A DNA stretch of 64,000 nt from Fundidesulfovibrio terrae. Lineage in GTDB: Bacteria > Desulfobacterota > Desulfovibrionia > Desulfovibrionales > Desulfovibrionaceae. The position numbers and the translations under genes are program-made. The stretch is taken from assembly GCF_022808915.1 (NCBI RefSeq), contig NZ_JAKZFS010000001.1, positions 884,644 to 948,643 of the forward strand. Reading direction: 5' to 3'. Under the pieces are notes generated by a model. That model was not told the origin of the DNA. It ran no database searches and saw nothing but the letters and a program-made list of their open reading frames with translations. This document shows, one piece after another, positions 34,833 through 44,186 of the stretch; within the stretch, counting starts at the first letter, position 1, and each line of letters opens with the position of its first letter.

Positions 34833-36305
34833 TTACTTCTTCAATCCCTTCGGTTCGCCCAGCCCCGGCAGCGCGCCCGACAGCGCATTTGCAGCGCCCA
34901 GGATCGTGCCTTCGTCCCAGGCCTTGCCGAACATCTGCAGGCCCACGGGCATGCCGGTGTCTTTCCCCAGCCCGACGGGCACGGAGAGCCCGGGCAGTCC
35001 GGACAGGTTTAGCGAGATCGTAAAGATATCCGCAAGATACATCTGGAGCGGGTCGCCGGTCTTTTCGCTCAGGCCGAAGGCAGTGAACGGCGAAGTCGGC
35101 CCCACGATGACGTCGCACTTCCCGAAGGCGTCCAGGAAGTCCTGGCGGATGAGGCGCCGCACCTGGGCGGCCTTGCGGTAGTAGGCGTCGTAGTATCCGG
35201 CCGAGAGCACGTAGGTGCCGAGCACGATGCGCCGCTGCACCTCCTCGCCGAAGCCTTCCGAGCGCGACAGCTCGTAGAGCTCGCGCAGGTCCTTGGCGCC
35301 CTCATGGCGGTAGCCGTAGCGCACGCCATCGAAGCGGGCCAGGTTGGAGCTCGCCTCGGCCATGGCCACGATGTAGTAGGTGGCGATGGCGTATTGGGTG
35401 TGCGGCAGCTTGACCGGCACGATCTCGGCCCCGAGGGCTTTGGCCGTGTCCATGGCGGCGCGGCAGCAGGCGTCCACCTCGGCGGTGAGTCCTTCTCCCC
35501 AATACTCCTCGGGCATGCCCAGGCGCAGGCCCTTGAGGTCCTTACGCTCGGCGGTGAGGGCTTCGAAGTCCGGAACGAAGCGCGGGGCCGAGGTGGAGTC
35601 CTTGGGGTCGTGCCCGGCCATGACGGAAAGAATCGCGGCGCAGTCGGCCGGGGTGCGGGCCATGGGCCCGATCTGGTCCAGGCTCGATCCGTAGGCCACC
35701 AGGCCGTAGCGGGAGACGCGCCCATAGGTGGGCTTCAAGCCGGTTATGCCGCAGAAGGACGCGGGCAGGCGGATGGAGCCGCCCGTGTCGGTGCCAAGCG
35801 CAGCGAAGCACTGGCGCGCGGCCACGGTGGCCCCGGAGCCGCCGCTTGAGCCGCCGGGGACCTTGGCGGTGTCCCAGGGGTTGCGGGTGGGCTTGTAGGC
35901 CGAGTTTTCCGTGGAGGAGCCCATGGCGAACTCGTCCAGGTTGGCCTTGCCCAGGATGACGGCCCCGGCGTTTTTTAAGCGCTCCACGCAGGTGGCGTCG
36001 TAGAAGGGGACGAAATTTTCCAGGATTTTCGAGCCGCAGGTGGTGGGCACGCCCTTGGTGCAGATGGCGTCCTTGACCACGATGGGCACGCCCCAGAGAG
36101 CCTTGCCGGCGGCCGGACCGGACTGGTCCAGGGCCTTGGCCTGTTCGACGGCGGCCTCGGCCTGGACGGAGAGCAGGGCGTCCACGGCGGGTTCGGTTGC
36201 GGTGATCCGGGCCAGGCAGGCCGAAGTGGCCTGGGCGGCGGAAATCTCGCGCGAGGCCAGTTTGGCGCGCAGTTCGGTAAGCGAAAGAGATGTGATATCG
36301 GACAT
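34833..36305 (-). CDS. gatA: Asp-tRNA(Asn)/Glu-tRNA(Gln) amidotransferase subunit A
   Basis: A 490-aa amidase-signature protein. The Ser-cisSer-Lys triad motifs are [15 protein letters not shown] (Lys), [17 protein letters not shown] and [16 protein letters not shown]. The GatA-typical C-terminus includes [13 protein letters not shown] and [10 protein letters not shown]. It frees ammonia from glutamine for transamidation of mischarged Glu-tRNA(Gln) or Asp-tRNA(Asn). AAGGAT precedes ATG. gatC lies just upstream; gatB is not in the window, as in many bacteria where it is elsewhere. Confidence 0.96.
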   Translation of the reverse strand: MSDITSLSLTELRAKLASREISAAQATSACLARITATEPAVDALLSVQAEAAVEQAKALDQSGPAAGKALWGVPIVVKDAICTKGVPTTCGSKILENFVPFYDATCVERLKNAGAVILGKANLDEFAMGSSTENSAYKPTRNPWDTAKVPGGSSGGSGATVAARQCFAALGTDTGGSIRLPASFCGITGLKPTYGRVSRYGLVAYGSSLDQIGPMARTPADCAAILSVMAGHDPKDSTSAPRFVPDFEALTAERKDLKGLRLGMPEEYWGEGLTAEVDACCRAAMDTAKALGAEIVPVKLPHTQYAIATYYIVAMAEASSNLARFDGVRYGYRHEGAKDLRELYELSRSEGFGEEVQRRIVLGTYVLSAGYYDAYYRKAAQVRRLIRQDFLDAFGKCDVIVGPTSPFTAFGLSEKTGDPLQMYLADIFTISLNLSGLPGLSVPVGLGKDTGMPVGLQMFGKAWDEGTILGAANALSGALPGLGEPKGLKK

Positions 36306-36314
36306 GACGGATCC

Positions 36315-36605
36315 TTATCCGGAGACGATCTTGGGGACCACGAAGAAACGGCCGTCGGAGTCCGGGGCCTGGCCCAGCACGTCCGAGCGCTGGAAGGTCT
36401 TCACGGCCACGTCCATGCGCAGGGGGGTGTCGTGCTCCACGGGGCTGTAAAGGGGCTCCACGCCCGCGGTGTCACAGGCGCCCAGGGCGTCCATGTAGGA
36501 GAGGATGTCGCCCATCTGGGCGGCCAGGCGTTCGAGCTTGTCCTCAGGCAGCCTCAGGCGCGCCAGGGCGGCCACCTTGGCGGCCTGCTCGGGGGTGAAT
36601 TTCAT
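36315..36605 (-). CDS. gatC: Asp-tRNA(Asn)/Glu-tRNA(Gln) amidotransferase subunit C
   Basis: A 96-aa protein with the GatC pattern: KFTPEQAAKVAALARLRLPE, LAAQMGDILSYMDALGACDT, and VEHDTPLRMDV. It wraps around GatA and stabilises the GatAB complex. Its ATG overlaps the stop of the upstream acyltransferase (ATGA), so a housekeeping translation gene is translationally coupled to an envelope-modification gene. Confidence 0.94.
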   Translation of the reverse strand: MKFTPEQAAKVAALARLRLPEDKLERLAAQMGDILSYMDALGACDTAGVEPLYSPVEHDTPLRMDVAVKTFQRSDVLGQAPDSDGRFFVVPKIVSG

Positions 36606-37687
36606 GGGGAGACTCCTTGCGTTGCAGACCTGGGGTTTCTATCCGCTGCCGTGGCGTTTCGCAAGTTTCGCAAGAAGCGGGGCCGCTCGAAGAAGACGTG
36701 CAGGAACCCGGCGAACACGGTCGAGAAGGCGAGGCTCATGGCGTAGTGGGCCAGGATGGCCGAGAGGGAGTGCATCTCGCCCTGGAGGATGGAGCGCGAG
36801 AGTCTGAAACCCCAGGTAGTGTGGATGAGGAAGAACGGCAGGGCCACTGCGCCGAAATAGCGCAGCACGGGATGCGAGAGCAGGCGCGCGGTGAAGGAGG
36901 GTACGCCGGATGCCAGCGATCCGGCGACCAGGGCCAGGAGAGCCGCTCCGGCCAGGGCCAGGAGGAAGCTCGCTCCAGGGGTGGAAGCCAGGAAAATGGG
37001 CGCGGCCAGGGTGGCGCAGACGAGGCTCGGACCGGCGGTTCGGTGCGCCACGGCCTCGGGCAGGGGGTGCCGGGCCGCGGCTGCTCCGGCCAGGACGGCC
37101 AGGAACGCGGATGTGGTCCGCAGGTCGCGGTAGACCAGGTATTCGAGCCCGGCCACGGCGAGAAAGGGAAGGGCCTGGACGAGGAAGCGGCGGGTTCTTC
37201 CCGTCGCCGCGAGGATCACGGCCCAGAGCAGGGAAAACCAGAACGCCTTGGCGAGGATGAGGAGGTGTCCCGGGGGGATGTCCTGCGGGACGATGAAGAA
37301 GGTCAGGACCCAGGCGATATCGGACCATCCCCTTGCGGAGTAGGCGAGGATGGGGAGCACGGTCGCCAGGAACACCGGATAGAAGCGCGCGGCTCGCGAA
37401 AGCAGAAAGCCGGCCAGCGGGCGTGTTCCGAGGGTCGTCTGAGCCAGGAATCCGGCGAGCACGTATGCTGCCACCGGGGCCATCATGGCCGGGGAGAGGC
37501 AAAGGGCCACGGCGTCCAGCGCCGCGCCCATCCAGGCCTTGCCCTCGGTGATGCGTGAAAGCTTGGCCGGGTCGAACTGGGCGTAGAAGCTCCAGTGGAA
37601 GAACCACAGCACGGCCAGGCCGCGCAGGCCCTGCAGGGCCGGGATGTAGTCCTCGCGGTAGAGGAAGGTCCGTTTGAGCCAGCCCAC
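36602..37687 (-). CDS. Acyltransferase 3 family membrane protein (second of pair)
   Basis: A 361-aa polytopic protein of the acyltransferase-3 (OafA/OatA) family. The N-terminal signature LQGLRGLAVLWFFHWSFYA contains the R-x(10)-H element. About ten membrane helices follow. It lacks the SGNH domain that OatA-type proteins carry. GTG 37687 is the start, 1 nt after the stop of the preceding paralogue-like gene. Such enzymes O-acylate LPS, peptidoglycan or exported glycans; the acceptor cannot be read from sequence. Confidence 0.85.
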   Translation of the reverse strand: MGWLKRTFLYREDYIPALQGLRGLAVLWFFHWSFYAQFDPAKLSRITEGKAWMGAALDAVALCLSPAMMAPVAAYVLAGFLAQTTLGTRPLAGFLLSRAARFYPVFLATVLPILAYSARGWSDIAWVLTFFIVPQDIPPGHLLILAKAFWFSLLWAVILAATGRTRRFLVQALPFLAVAGLEYLVYRDLRTTSAFLAVLAGAAAARHPLPEAVAHRTAGPSLVCATLAAPIFLASTPGASFLLALAGAALLALVAGSLASGVPSFTARLLSHPVLRYFGAVALPFFLIHTTWGFRLSRSILQGEMHSLSAILAHYAMSLAFSTVFAGFLHVFFERPRFLRNLRNATAADRNPRSATQGVSP

Positions 37688-37688
37688 G

Positions 37689-38930
37689 TCAGCGCCTCGT
37701 GAAGTAGAACTTTTCCAGGTGCATGTAGAGGAACGCGGCCAGGGCGAAGCTCACCCCGAGGCTCAGGCCGTAGTGCAGCCCGAGTCCGGCCAGGCTCGCG
37801 GGCCTGCCGAAAAGGGTGTTGGCCAGGGGCAGGCCCCACTGCGTGTGCAGAAGAAACAGCGAATAGCTCACCGCGCCGACCATGCGCATGGGCGTGCAGG
37901 TGAAGACGCCCCCGCCGCGGGATCGCGGTCCCGGAACATCCCGTCCCGGGCCGTTCCCCGCTGCATCTCCGGGCGCGGAGGAAGGCCGGGCGGCTTGTGC
38001 GGCGTTTACGAGCGAGGCCACCAGCATGGCCACGGCCAGGTCGAAGGCCGTGAAATAGGCCAGGGCCAGGGCGGGCGAAACGGCGGACAGCGTGCCGGTG
38101 AAATCCCGCGACCACAGCCAGCAGCCGAGTCCGAGGACGGCCAGCCCCACCGGCCAGAATCCGGGCGGGATTTTCCCGAACGCCTTGCTCCCGCGCGGGT
38201 CGGCCCTGAGCATGCCGAGCCCGATCCCCACGAAGAATCCCATGAACCGCCAGTCCGACAGGACGGTGTTCACATGGAAATACAGGCTGTTGGCTACGTA
38301 GAGTCCGGCCAGGAGCGTCCAGCTGCGCCACGGCGGGCCGTTTTTGCCACATCCGAGCACGATGAGCCACACCCCGCAGAGCAGGTAGAAATACATCTCG
38401 TACACCAGGGCCCAGGACACGAACGTCACCAGCTTGGCCCCGAACAGGTCCAGGAAGAAGACGTTGTCCACGATCATCTTCCAGTCCGCGTTCACCCAGT
38501 ACAGGGCCGGGATGTTCACCGCCAGCACCACCGGTAGCAGACGCTTGTAGCGCTCCAGGATGAAGCGCGAAAGCGTGGGACGCTTGCGGGCGAGGGATCC
38601 GTAGATGAGGTAGCCCGAGACCACGAAGAACACGTCCACCCCGTGGGAGCCGGAATGGACGGCGTGGATCAGGGAGTGAAGCGGCGTGCCGGAGCCGGTG
38701 AAGTAAGACGCGTCGGCGAACTGGGCGAAGAAGTGGACGTTGAAGATCATCAGGCAGGCCAGCCCGCGCAGCCCGTCCAGGCCGGGGACCGCGCGCGCGG
38801 CCAGGGCGAAGGGGTCGGCCCAGGGCTTCGCGGCGGCCGCACCTTCGGAGGAGGCCTGCGCCGCCTGTCCCGCGGCGTCCCCTGCGTGCGCCCCGCCCGG
38901 CGGGGCGGGGCGGCGATCCGTCAGGCTCAC
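37689..38930 (-). CDS. Acyltransferase 3 family membrane protein (first of pair)
   Basis: A 413-aa polytopic acyltransferase-3 protein. Typical parts are VPGLDGLRGLACLMIFNVHF, GVDVFFVVSGYLIYGSLARK and FILERYKRLLPV. The N-terminal 45 residues are Ala/Gly/Pro-rich and probably cytoplasmic. A Gly/Ala/Pro-rich loop (residues about 310-340) interrupts the membrane part. GTG 38930 overlaps the stop of the LpoA-like gene (GTGA). A much longer frame continues upstream but is antisense-like sequence overlapping the lipoprotein gene out of frame. Forms a tandem pair with the next acyltransferase. Confidence 0.87.
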   Translation of the reverse strand: MSLTDRRPAPPGGAHAGDAAGQAAQASSEGAAAAKPWADPFALAARAVPGLDGLRGLACLMIFNVHFFAQFADASYFTGSGTPLHSLIHAVHSGSHGVDVFFVVSGYLIYGSLARKRPTLSRFILERYKRLLPVVLAVNIPALYWVNADWKMIVDNVFFLDLFGAKLVTFVSWALVYEMYFYLLCGVWLIVLGCGKNGPPWRSWTLLAGLYVANSLYFHVNTVLSDWRFMGFFVGIGLGMLRADPRGSKAFGKIPPGFWPVGLAVLGLGCWLWSRDFTGTLSAVSPALALAYFTAFDLAVAMLVASLVNAAQAARPSSAPGDAAGNGPGRDVPGPRSRGGGVFTCTPMRMVGAVSYSLFLLHTQWGLPLANTLFGRPASLAGLGLHYGLSLGVSFALAAFLYMHLEKFYFTRR

Positions 38931-40951
38931 TGCTGCGGTTGCTGCTGCTTGGCCCTCAGGGCGTCCAGGCGCTCCCTGAAGCCGTCCTTGTCCACGGGGG
39001 CCAGCCCCTCCACGGAGGGGCGGAAGAAGTACATGGCCATCCTGGCGTGCCCGGAACCGTCCCAGGTGATGGGGGCCATGGTCCATTCCATCTTCTTGGA
39101 CGCCTCGTTTAAGCGCTTGGTGATCTCCGCGGGGGCCGAGTCGGGCGGGACCGCGCCGGTGGTGGCGGCCAGGCGGATGAAGTCGAAGCCCAGGGCGGTC
39201 CAGAAGTCGGCTTCGTTCTGCGGGTCCTTGGGGAGCTGGGCGCGCAGGTCGGCCAGGGACTTGGAGGGCGACTGCGCCCACCACGCGCCGGGGCAGAAGG
39301 CGAAGCGGTAGTTGGCCGGGCTCAAGTTGGGCTTCACTCCCTGGCCGGACAGCGGCGCGGACCACAGCTGCGGCCCGAGCACGATGAGCGAGTCCGCCTG
39401 GTAGTACTGCAGCTGGCCGATTATGTGGTCGGCGCGCTGGAGTTCGTCGGGGATGTAGATGGCGTCGAAGTCCGGGCGCGAGGTGAAGCTCCTGCCATCG
39501 GTTCCCTTGGGCACGGCGCGCACCATGTTTTTGACGATGTCGCCCCACTTGGGCACGTCCTGGGTGGGGTAGGGTTGGAGGGTGGCCACCTCGCCGCCGC
39601 GCGCGGTGACGGCCGCGGAGAAGGCGTCGGCCAGGCGCTTGCCCATGCGGTCCTCGGGGTAGAGCACGCCGAATCGCTTCACGCCTTCCTCCATGGGCAG
39701 GTTGAGCACGGCGTTGACCTCGTCCTGGGGGCTCCAGAAGAAGCGCCAGAGCTGCTTGCCTTCCTCGGCGTCGGTCACCTCGGGGGTGAAGGAGAGGAAC
39801 ACCCGGCGCGACAGCTCGCCGCTGGCGGGCAGGTTCTTGAAATAGCTCAGGTGCATGGGGCCGCCCACCAGGGTCACTTCGTGGGGCAGGGCGATGAGCT
39901 GGTCCACGTAGTTGGCGTCGTCGGTGTTGATCACGCGGATGTCCACCTGGGTTCCCTGGGCGTCCAGCACGGCCTTGGCCGCGTTGGCTCCGGCCAGGAC
40001 CTTGGCGGCCAGCCCGCGCAGCTGGCCGGTCTGGGGCAGCAGCAGGGCCACGGCCACGGTGCCGGGCTTGACCAGGGCGGCGTCCTTCTCGGGGATGGGC
40101 GGTGCTTCCTTGACTCCGGAGGTGGCGGCGGTGAGCCCCTGGGCCAGGATGCGGTGCGGCAGTTCGCGGTCGGCCAGGTCGGAGGAACGCGCCAGCCTGT
40201 CGGCGGCGTCGCTTAAGCGTCCGCGCTCGGCGGGGTTGGCCGAGGCGGCGCGGCGCAGGTCCTCGAAGGCCACGAGGTTGTAGGGGAAAACGTTCTTGTT
40301 GGCCTCGTTGACGGCGGCCAGCAGGCCGGACAGGGCCTTGGGCTCGAGCGAGCCCAACATGCGGGCGGTGTCGGATTCGAACTGGGCCCTGTCCTTGCGG
40401 TTGGGGGCCTTGGCGTGCAGGGTGCGCAGGGTCTGGGCGGCCTGGCTGGCCAGATCGCGCGAGGCGTAGCGCTTGGCCAGCTCGATCCCGGCGGGACCGG
40501 CCAGATCGAAGGGGGCTCCCCGGGTCTGGAGGATCTTGGCCAGGTGCTCCTCGGCCTGGCGCTCGCGTCCGGAGGCCGAGAGGGCCTGGGTGTAGAGGCT
40601 GGTCCACTCCCAGGTGTTCTTCACCTTTGAGTCGGCCGCGGCCCAGTTTTCCAGGGTGGTCAGGGCTTCGGGGGCGCGCCCGGTCCAGATCAGGGCCTTG
40701 GAGGAGCGCTCCAGGGCCGTGAGCTTGGCCTCGCGGGTGAGGGCCTGTCCCTGCAGGATGAGCGAATAGAGGGTGACGGCGCGGTCGTACTTGCCGGCGC
40801 GCCAGGCTTCGTCGGCCTTGGTCTGCAGGGTAGCCTGCTCCTGGGCGGAGGTGGGCGGGGAATCCTTGCCGAATATGTCCATTCCGGCGCAGCCGGAGAG
40901 GGTGAGCGAGAGAATGAGGAAAGTCGCCTGGAGAACGCGTGGGGTTGTCAT
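38927..40951 (-). CDS. LpoA-like penicillin-binding protein activator lipoprotein
   Basis: A 674-aa lipoprotein (lipobox LSGC near residue 20). Residues about 40-250 form TPR-like helical repeats. The C-terminal part is a periplasmic-binding-protein-like domain of the LpoA/YraM type (PGTVAVALLLPQTGQLRGLA; AVLNLPMEEGVKRFGVLYPE; PDFDAIYIPDELQRADHIIG). In E. coli LpoA activates PBP1A from the outer membrane. First gene of an overlapping minus-strand series with two acyltransferases and gatCA, pointing to an envelope role. The C-terminus is Gln/Pro-rich. Confidence 0.82.
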   Translation of the reverse strand: MTTPRVLQATFLILSLTLSGCAGMDIFGKDSPPTSAQEQATLQTKADEAWRAGKYDRAVTLYSLILQGQALTREAKLTALERSSKALIWTGRAPEALTTLENWAAADSKVKNTWEWTSLYTQALSASGRERQAEEHLAKILQTRGAPFDLAGPAGIELAKRYASRDLASQAAQTLRTLHAKAPNRKDRAQFESDTARMLGSLEPKALSGLLAAVNEANKNVFPYNLVAFEDLRRAASANPAERGRLSDAADRLARSSDLADRELPHRILAQGLTAATSGVKEAPPIPEKDAALVKPGTVAVALLLPQTGQLRGLAAKVLAGANAAKAVLDAQGTQVDIRVINTDDANYVDQLIALPHEVTLVGGPMHLSYFKNLPASGELSRRVFLSFTPEVTDAEEGKQLWRFFWSPQDEVNAVLNLPMEEGVKRFGVLYPEDRMGKRLADAFSAAVTARGGEVATLQPYPTQDVPKWGDIVKNMVRAVPKGTDGRSFTSRPDFDAIYIPDELQRADHIIGQLQYYQADSLIVLGPQLWSAPLSGQGVKPNLSPANYRFAFCPGAWWAQSPSKSLADLRAQLPKDPQNEADFWTALGFDFIRLAATTGAVPPDSAPAEITKRLNEASKKMEWTMAPITWDGSGHARMAMYFFRPSVEGLAPVDKDGFRERLDALRAKQQQPQQ

Positions 40952-40992
40952 GGCGGATGGACCCTTGTGGAATATTTGATCGGGAGTGCGCT

Positions 40993-41021
40993 ACTCTAGC
41001 GCTCCTTGGCCCCCAAGGCAA
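40993..41021 (-). promoter_or_regulatory. Candidate promoter of the LpoA-acyltransferase-gatCA series
   Basis: On the minus strand TTGCCT and TAGAGT are separated by 17 nt, about 40 nt upstream of the lipoprotein start. The match is reasonable for a housekeeping promoter; unverified. Confidence 0.45.
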
Positions 41022-41105
41022 GGATCGGCGTGGCGCATGGTCCCGACGCCCAGGCATCAGGAAAGCGGATTTGCCTTTTCGCCTGGCTGCTGCCACATGG
41101 AGTCC

Positions 41106-41627
41106 ATGACGAACACACTCATCGAGACCATGGCGCAACGCGCCGAGGCCCTTTTCTTGAGCCGGGAGATGTACTGCGCCGAGGCCATCCTCTGCGCCCT
41201 GAACGAAGGGCTCGGGGGCGGCCTGCCCCGAGAACGCGCCCGGGGACTGGCCATGGGCTTCGGCGAAGGGTTGGGCAAGGCCGGGTGCGTGTGCGGGGCG
41301 CTGTCCGGTGCGGTGCTGGCAACGTCGTGGTTCCTGTCCGCCAGCCTGCCTTCGAAACAGGTGCGCGACGCCTCCCGGGAGCTGCACGAACGCTTCCGGC
41401 AGGCCCACGGCTCGTCGTGCTGCCGCGTGCTCACCAAGCCGGTGAAGGCCGAACCGGCCAAGCACTTCGCCAAGTGTTCCGGGCTCACCCGGCACGGGGC
41501 GGAACTGGCCACGCGGGTGATCCTTTCACGCCTGCCGTCCCTGGCCCACGGGGCCAAGCCTCCGCGCCGCCGCCGGGGTGCGCGCCTGGCTTCGCTCTTG
41601 CGCCGCCTGGCCGACGCCATCGGCTGA
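41106..41627 (+). CDS. C_GCAxxG_C_C family redox-type protein
   Basis: A 173-aa protein of the C_GCAxxG_C_C family, named for its spaced cysteines. Seen here are MYCAEAIL, AGCVCGALSGAVLATS (the GCxxGAxxG core), SSCCRVL and KCSGLTRHGAEL. The C-terminal 30 residues are Arg-rich and probably disordered. Family members occur in anaerobes and are presumed redox or metal proteins, but function is not established. ATG 41106 is preferred for its GGAG site; ATG 41097 is possible. It diverges from the LpoA-like gene. Confidence 0.85.
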   Translation: MTNTLIETMAQRAEALFLSREMYCAEAILCALNEGLGGGLPRERARGLAMGFGEGLGKAGCVCGALSGAVLATSWFLSASLPSKQVRDASRELHERFRQAHGSSCCRVLTKPVKAEPAKHFAKCSGLTRHGAELATRVILSRLPSLAHGAKPPRRRRGARLASLLRRLADAIG

Positions 41628-41764
41628 GCGGTTTTTTCCCCCCTCTTCTCCAGGGCGCTCCCCGCCTGAATGCGCCTTGACAAGAAAGATTCCTGGCGGC
41701 AAGCACCAACAATGCCTTGTCACGGCGTCTCGCCGCAATTCCAGATGTTCCGGGCAAAAGCGCA

Positions 41765-44122
41765 ATGAAGAGGAATCCCGGTCGTTCCACGGCGCGTCAG
41801 GCCGCACTGCCGCGACGCGTTCTCCGGATGCACGCGGGGGGATTGCTGCTCGCGCTGTGGGCGCTCTGCCTGGCCTGCCCCCTGGCCGCCCGGGCTGCCG
41901 ATGCGCCCGGCGACGCCCAGCCCTCCCCGAACACCGTCCGCCTGCAGCTCAAGTGGAAGCACCAGTTCCAGTTCGCCGGGTATTACGCGGCAGTGGAGAA
42001 GGGCTTCTTCGCCAAGGAAGGGCTGCGAGTGGAGCTGATCGAGGGCCAGCCAGGTCTCACACCCTCGGAGCGTCTTTTCACCGGCCAGGCCGACTACGCC
42101 GTGGACTCCACCTCCATCCTCCTGCAGCGCCAGGAGGGCCGCAAGGTGGTGGCCCTGGCCGCCGTGTTCCAGCATTCCCCGAACATCCTCCTGACGCGGC
42201 GCGACAAGGGCCTGGGCACACCGCAGTCCCTGGCGGGCAAGCGGATCATGATGACCCCCTCCACCGACCCGGAATGCCGGGCCATGCTGGCCAACGAGGG
42301 GGTTACGCTCAAGGATTACACCACGGTCCCGCACACCTGGACCATCGAGCCCCTCGTGGACGGCACGGTGGACGCCATGACAGCCTACCTTACCGACGAG
42401 CCCTACCTTCTGGAGCAGCGCGGTTTCGAACCCTGCGTCATCTACCCCAACCATTACGCCGTGGACTTCTACGGCGACTGCCTGACCACCTCCGAGGACG
42501 AGATCATCAACCACCCCGGCCGCGTGGAGGCGTTCCTGCGCGCCGTGGACCAGGGCTGGCGCTACGCCATGGCCCATCCCGAGGAGATCGCGGACGTGAT
42601 CCTGGCGCGCTATCACAGCGCCATGGGTCGCGAGGGACTGCTCTACGAGGCGCAGGCCATGCGTTCGCTCATTTTGCCCGACCTGGTCGAGATCGGGCAC
42701 ATGAACCCCGAACGCTGGCGGCACATCGCCCATACCTACGAGCGCCTGGGCATGCTGCGTCCCGGTTTCAGCCTGGAAGGCTTCCTGTATCCCGAATTCA
42801 AGAAATCCCTGGAAGAACGCGAGCGCGGCAAGGTGCGCACGGTGCTCGGCGTGGTGGGAGGAGCGGCGCTCCTGGCCGGATTCGGCGGAGCCGCGCTTTT
42901 GGTCTTCAACAAGCGCCTCTCCCGCAGGGTGGGGGAGCGCACGCGAGAACTCAAGGAATCCCGGGACTTCTTCCTCAACCTCATCAACACCATTTCCGAC
43001 CCGATTTTCGTCAAGGACGGGCACTCCCGCTACGTCCTGGTCAACGAGGCCAAGGCGGCCATGAGCGGCCACCGTTCCGAGGATTTCCCCGGGCGGTCCG
43101 ACGAGGCGTTCTTCCCGGGGAACCAGGCGATGTCCATGCGGCGCATGGACGAGGCCGTGTTGCGCTCCGGGCGCGAGTCCGTCTGCGAGGAACGCCTTTT
43201 GGACGAGGGCGGGGCGCAGCGCCTGGTCCTGACCAAGAAGTCCCGCTACACGGACAGCTCGGGCAAGGTCTTCCTGGTGGGGGTTCAGCGCGACATCACC
43301 GAGTTCAGCCGCATGCAGGACATGGTGGTGCAGGCGGAAAAGATGGTTTCGCTCGGCGGACTGGCCGCCGGGATGGCCCATGAGGTCAACAATCCGCTGG
43401 GCATCATCATGCAGTCTTCCCAGAACCTGCAGCGCCGCCTCTTCGAAAGCCTGGGCGGAAACAGGAAAGAGGCCGAGGAGTTGGGCATCAGCTTCGAGGG
43501 GCTGTCGGAGTACCTGCGGCGGCGGGGCGTCTTCGACGCGGTGTGCGACATCCGCGAAGCCGGGGAGCGCGCCGGGAAAATCGTCAAGAACATGCTGGAG
43601 TTCAGCCGCAAGAGCGAGACGGAGCAGATTGCCTGCGACCTTGCCGCCATCGTCGAGAACGTCCTGGGCATCATCTCGAGCGACTACGATTTTAAGAAGT
43701 CTTACGATTTCAGAAAGATAAAAATCGAAAAAGAATACTCGCCCGAATCGTTCCCCGTACCCTGCACGCGCACCAAGATCGCCCAGGTGGTCCTGAACAT
43801 CCTCATGAACGCGGTGCAGGCCATGGCCGCAAGCGACACCATGATCGAGGACCCGAGGATCATCCTGCGCATCCATCCCGACGGCGATCTCATGCGCGTG
43901 GACATTCAGGACAACGGCCCCGGCATGGACGAAACCGTGCGCAAGCGCATCTTCGAGCCGTTCTTCACCACCAAGGAATCCGGAGCGGGCACGGGCCTGG
44001 GCATGTTCGTGTCCTACAGCATCGTGGCCGAGAACCACGGCGGCCGGCTGCTGGTGAAGTCGGCCCCGGGCAAGGGCACCACCTTCAGCATCCTGCTGCC
44101 GCGAGGATCGTCTCCGCAGTGA
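41765..44122 (+). CDS. Sensor histidine kinase with periplasmic THI5/NMT1-like binding domain and PAS domain
   Basis: A 785-aa protein. A signal sequence is followed by an NMT1/THI5-type solute-binding domain (VRLQLKWKHQFQFAGYYAAV; VEKGFFAKEGLRVELIEG), one membrane helix (residues about 365-385), and a PAS domain (FFLNLINTISDPIFVKDGHS). The kinase core has the H-box GLAAGMAHEVNNPLGIIM with His539, and the ATPase motifs LNILMNAVQAM, DIQDNGPGMDE and GTGLGMF. It probably senses a pyrimidine- or amine-like ligand. A short stretch at nt 43685-43745 (DYDFKKSYDFRKIKIEKEY) is strikingly AT-rich compared with its surroundings. No response regulator gene adjoins it. Confidence 0.88.
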   Translation: MKRNPGRSTARQAALPRRVLRMHAGGLLLALWALCLACPLAARAADAPGDAQPSPNTVRLQLKWKHQFQFAGYYAAVEKGFFAKEGLRVELIEGQPGLTPSERLFTGQADYAVDSTSILLQRQEGRKVVALAAVFQHSPNILLTRRDKGLGTPQSLAGKRIMMTPSTDPECRAMLANEGVTLKDYTTVPHTWTIEPLVDGTVDAMTAYLTDEPYLLEQRGFEPCVIYPNHYAVDFYGDCLTTSEDEIINHPGRVEAFLRAVDQGWRYAMAHPEEIADVILARYHSAMGREGLLYEAQAMRSLILPDLVEIGHMNPERWRHIAHTYERLGMLRPGFSLEGFLYPEFKKSLEERERGKVRTVLGVVGGAALLAGFGGAALLVFNKRLSRRVGERTRELKESRDFFLNLINTISDPIFVKDGHSRYVLVNEAKAAMSGHRSEDFPGRSDEAFFPGNQAMSMRRMDEAVLRSGRESVCEERLLDEGGAQRLVLTKKSRYTDSSGKVFLVGVQRDITEFSRMQDMVVQAEKMVSLGGLAAGMAHEVNNPLGIIMQSSQNLQRRLFESLGGNRKEAEELGISFEGLSEYLRRRGVFDAVCDIREAGERAGKIVKNMLEFSRKSETEQIACDLAAIVENVLGIISSDYDFKKSYDFRKIKIEKEYSPESFPVPCTRTKIAQVVLNILMNAVQAMAASDTMIEDPRIILRIHPDGDLMRVDIQDNGPGMDETVRKRIFEPFFTTKESGAGTGLGMFVSYSIVAENHGGRLLVKSAPGKGTTFSILLPRGSSPQ

Positions 44123-44186
44123 CCCTTCACCCAGGCAGGGCCGTTTTCCGGTTCCGGCCGCCCTTCTTCAACCACGGGAGCAACCG

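Noticed and set aside
37689-41495. A continuous minus-strand frame of more than 1200 codons
   Set aside because: Only the last 413 codons match the acyltransferase. The upstream part overlaps the LpoA-like gene in another frame, has Arg/Pro/Gly-rich composition typical of shadow frames in high-GC DNA, and the real start is the GTG overlapping the LpoA stop.
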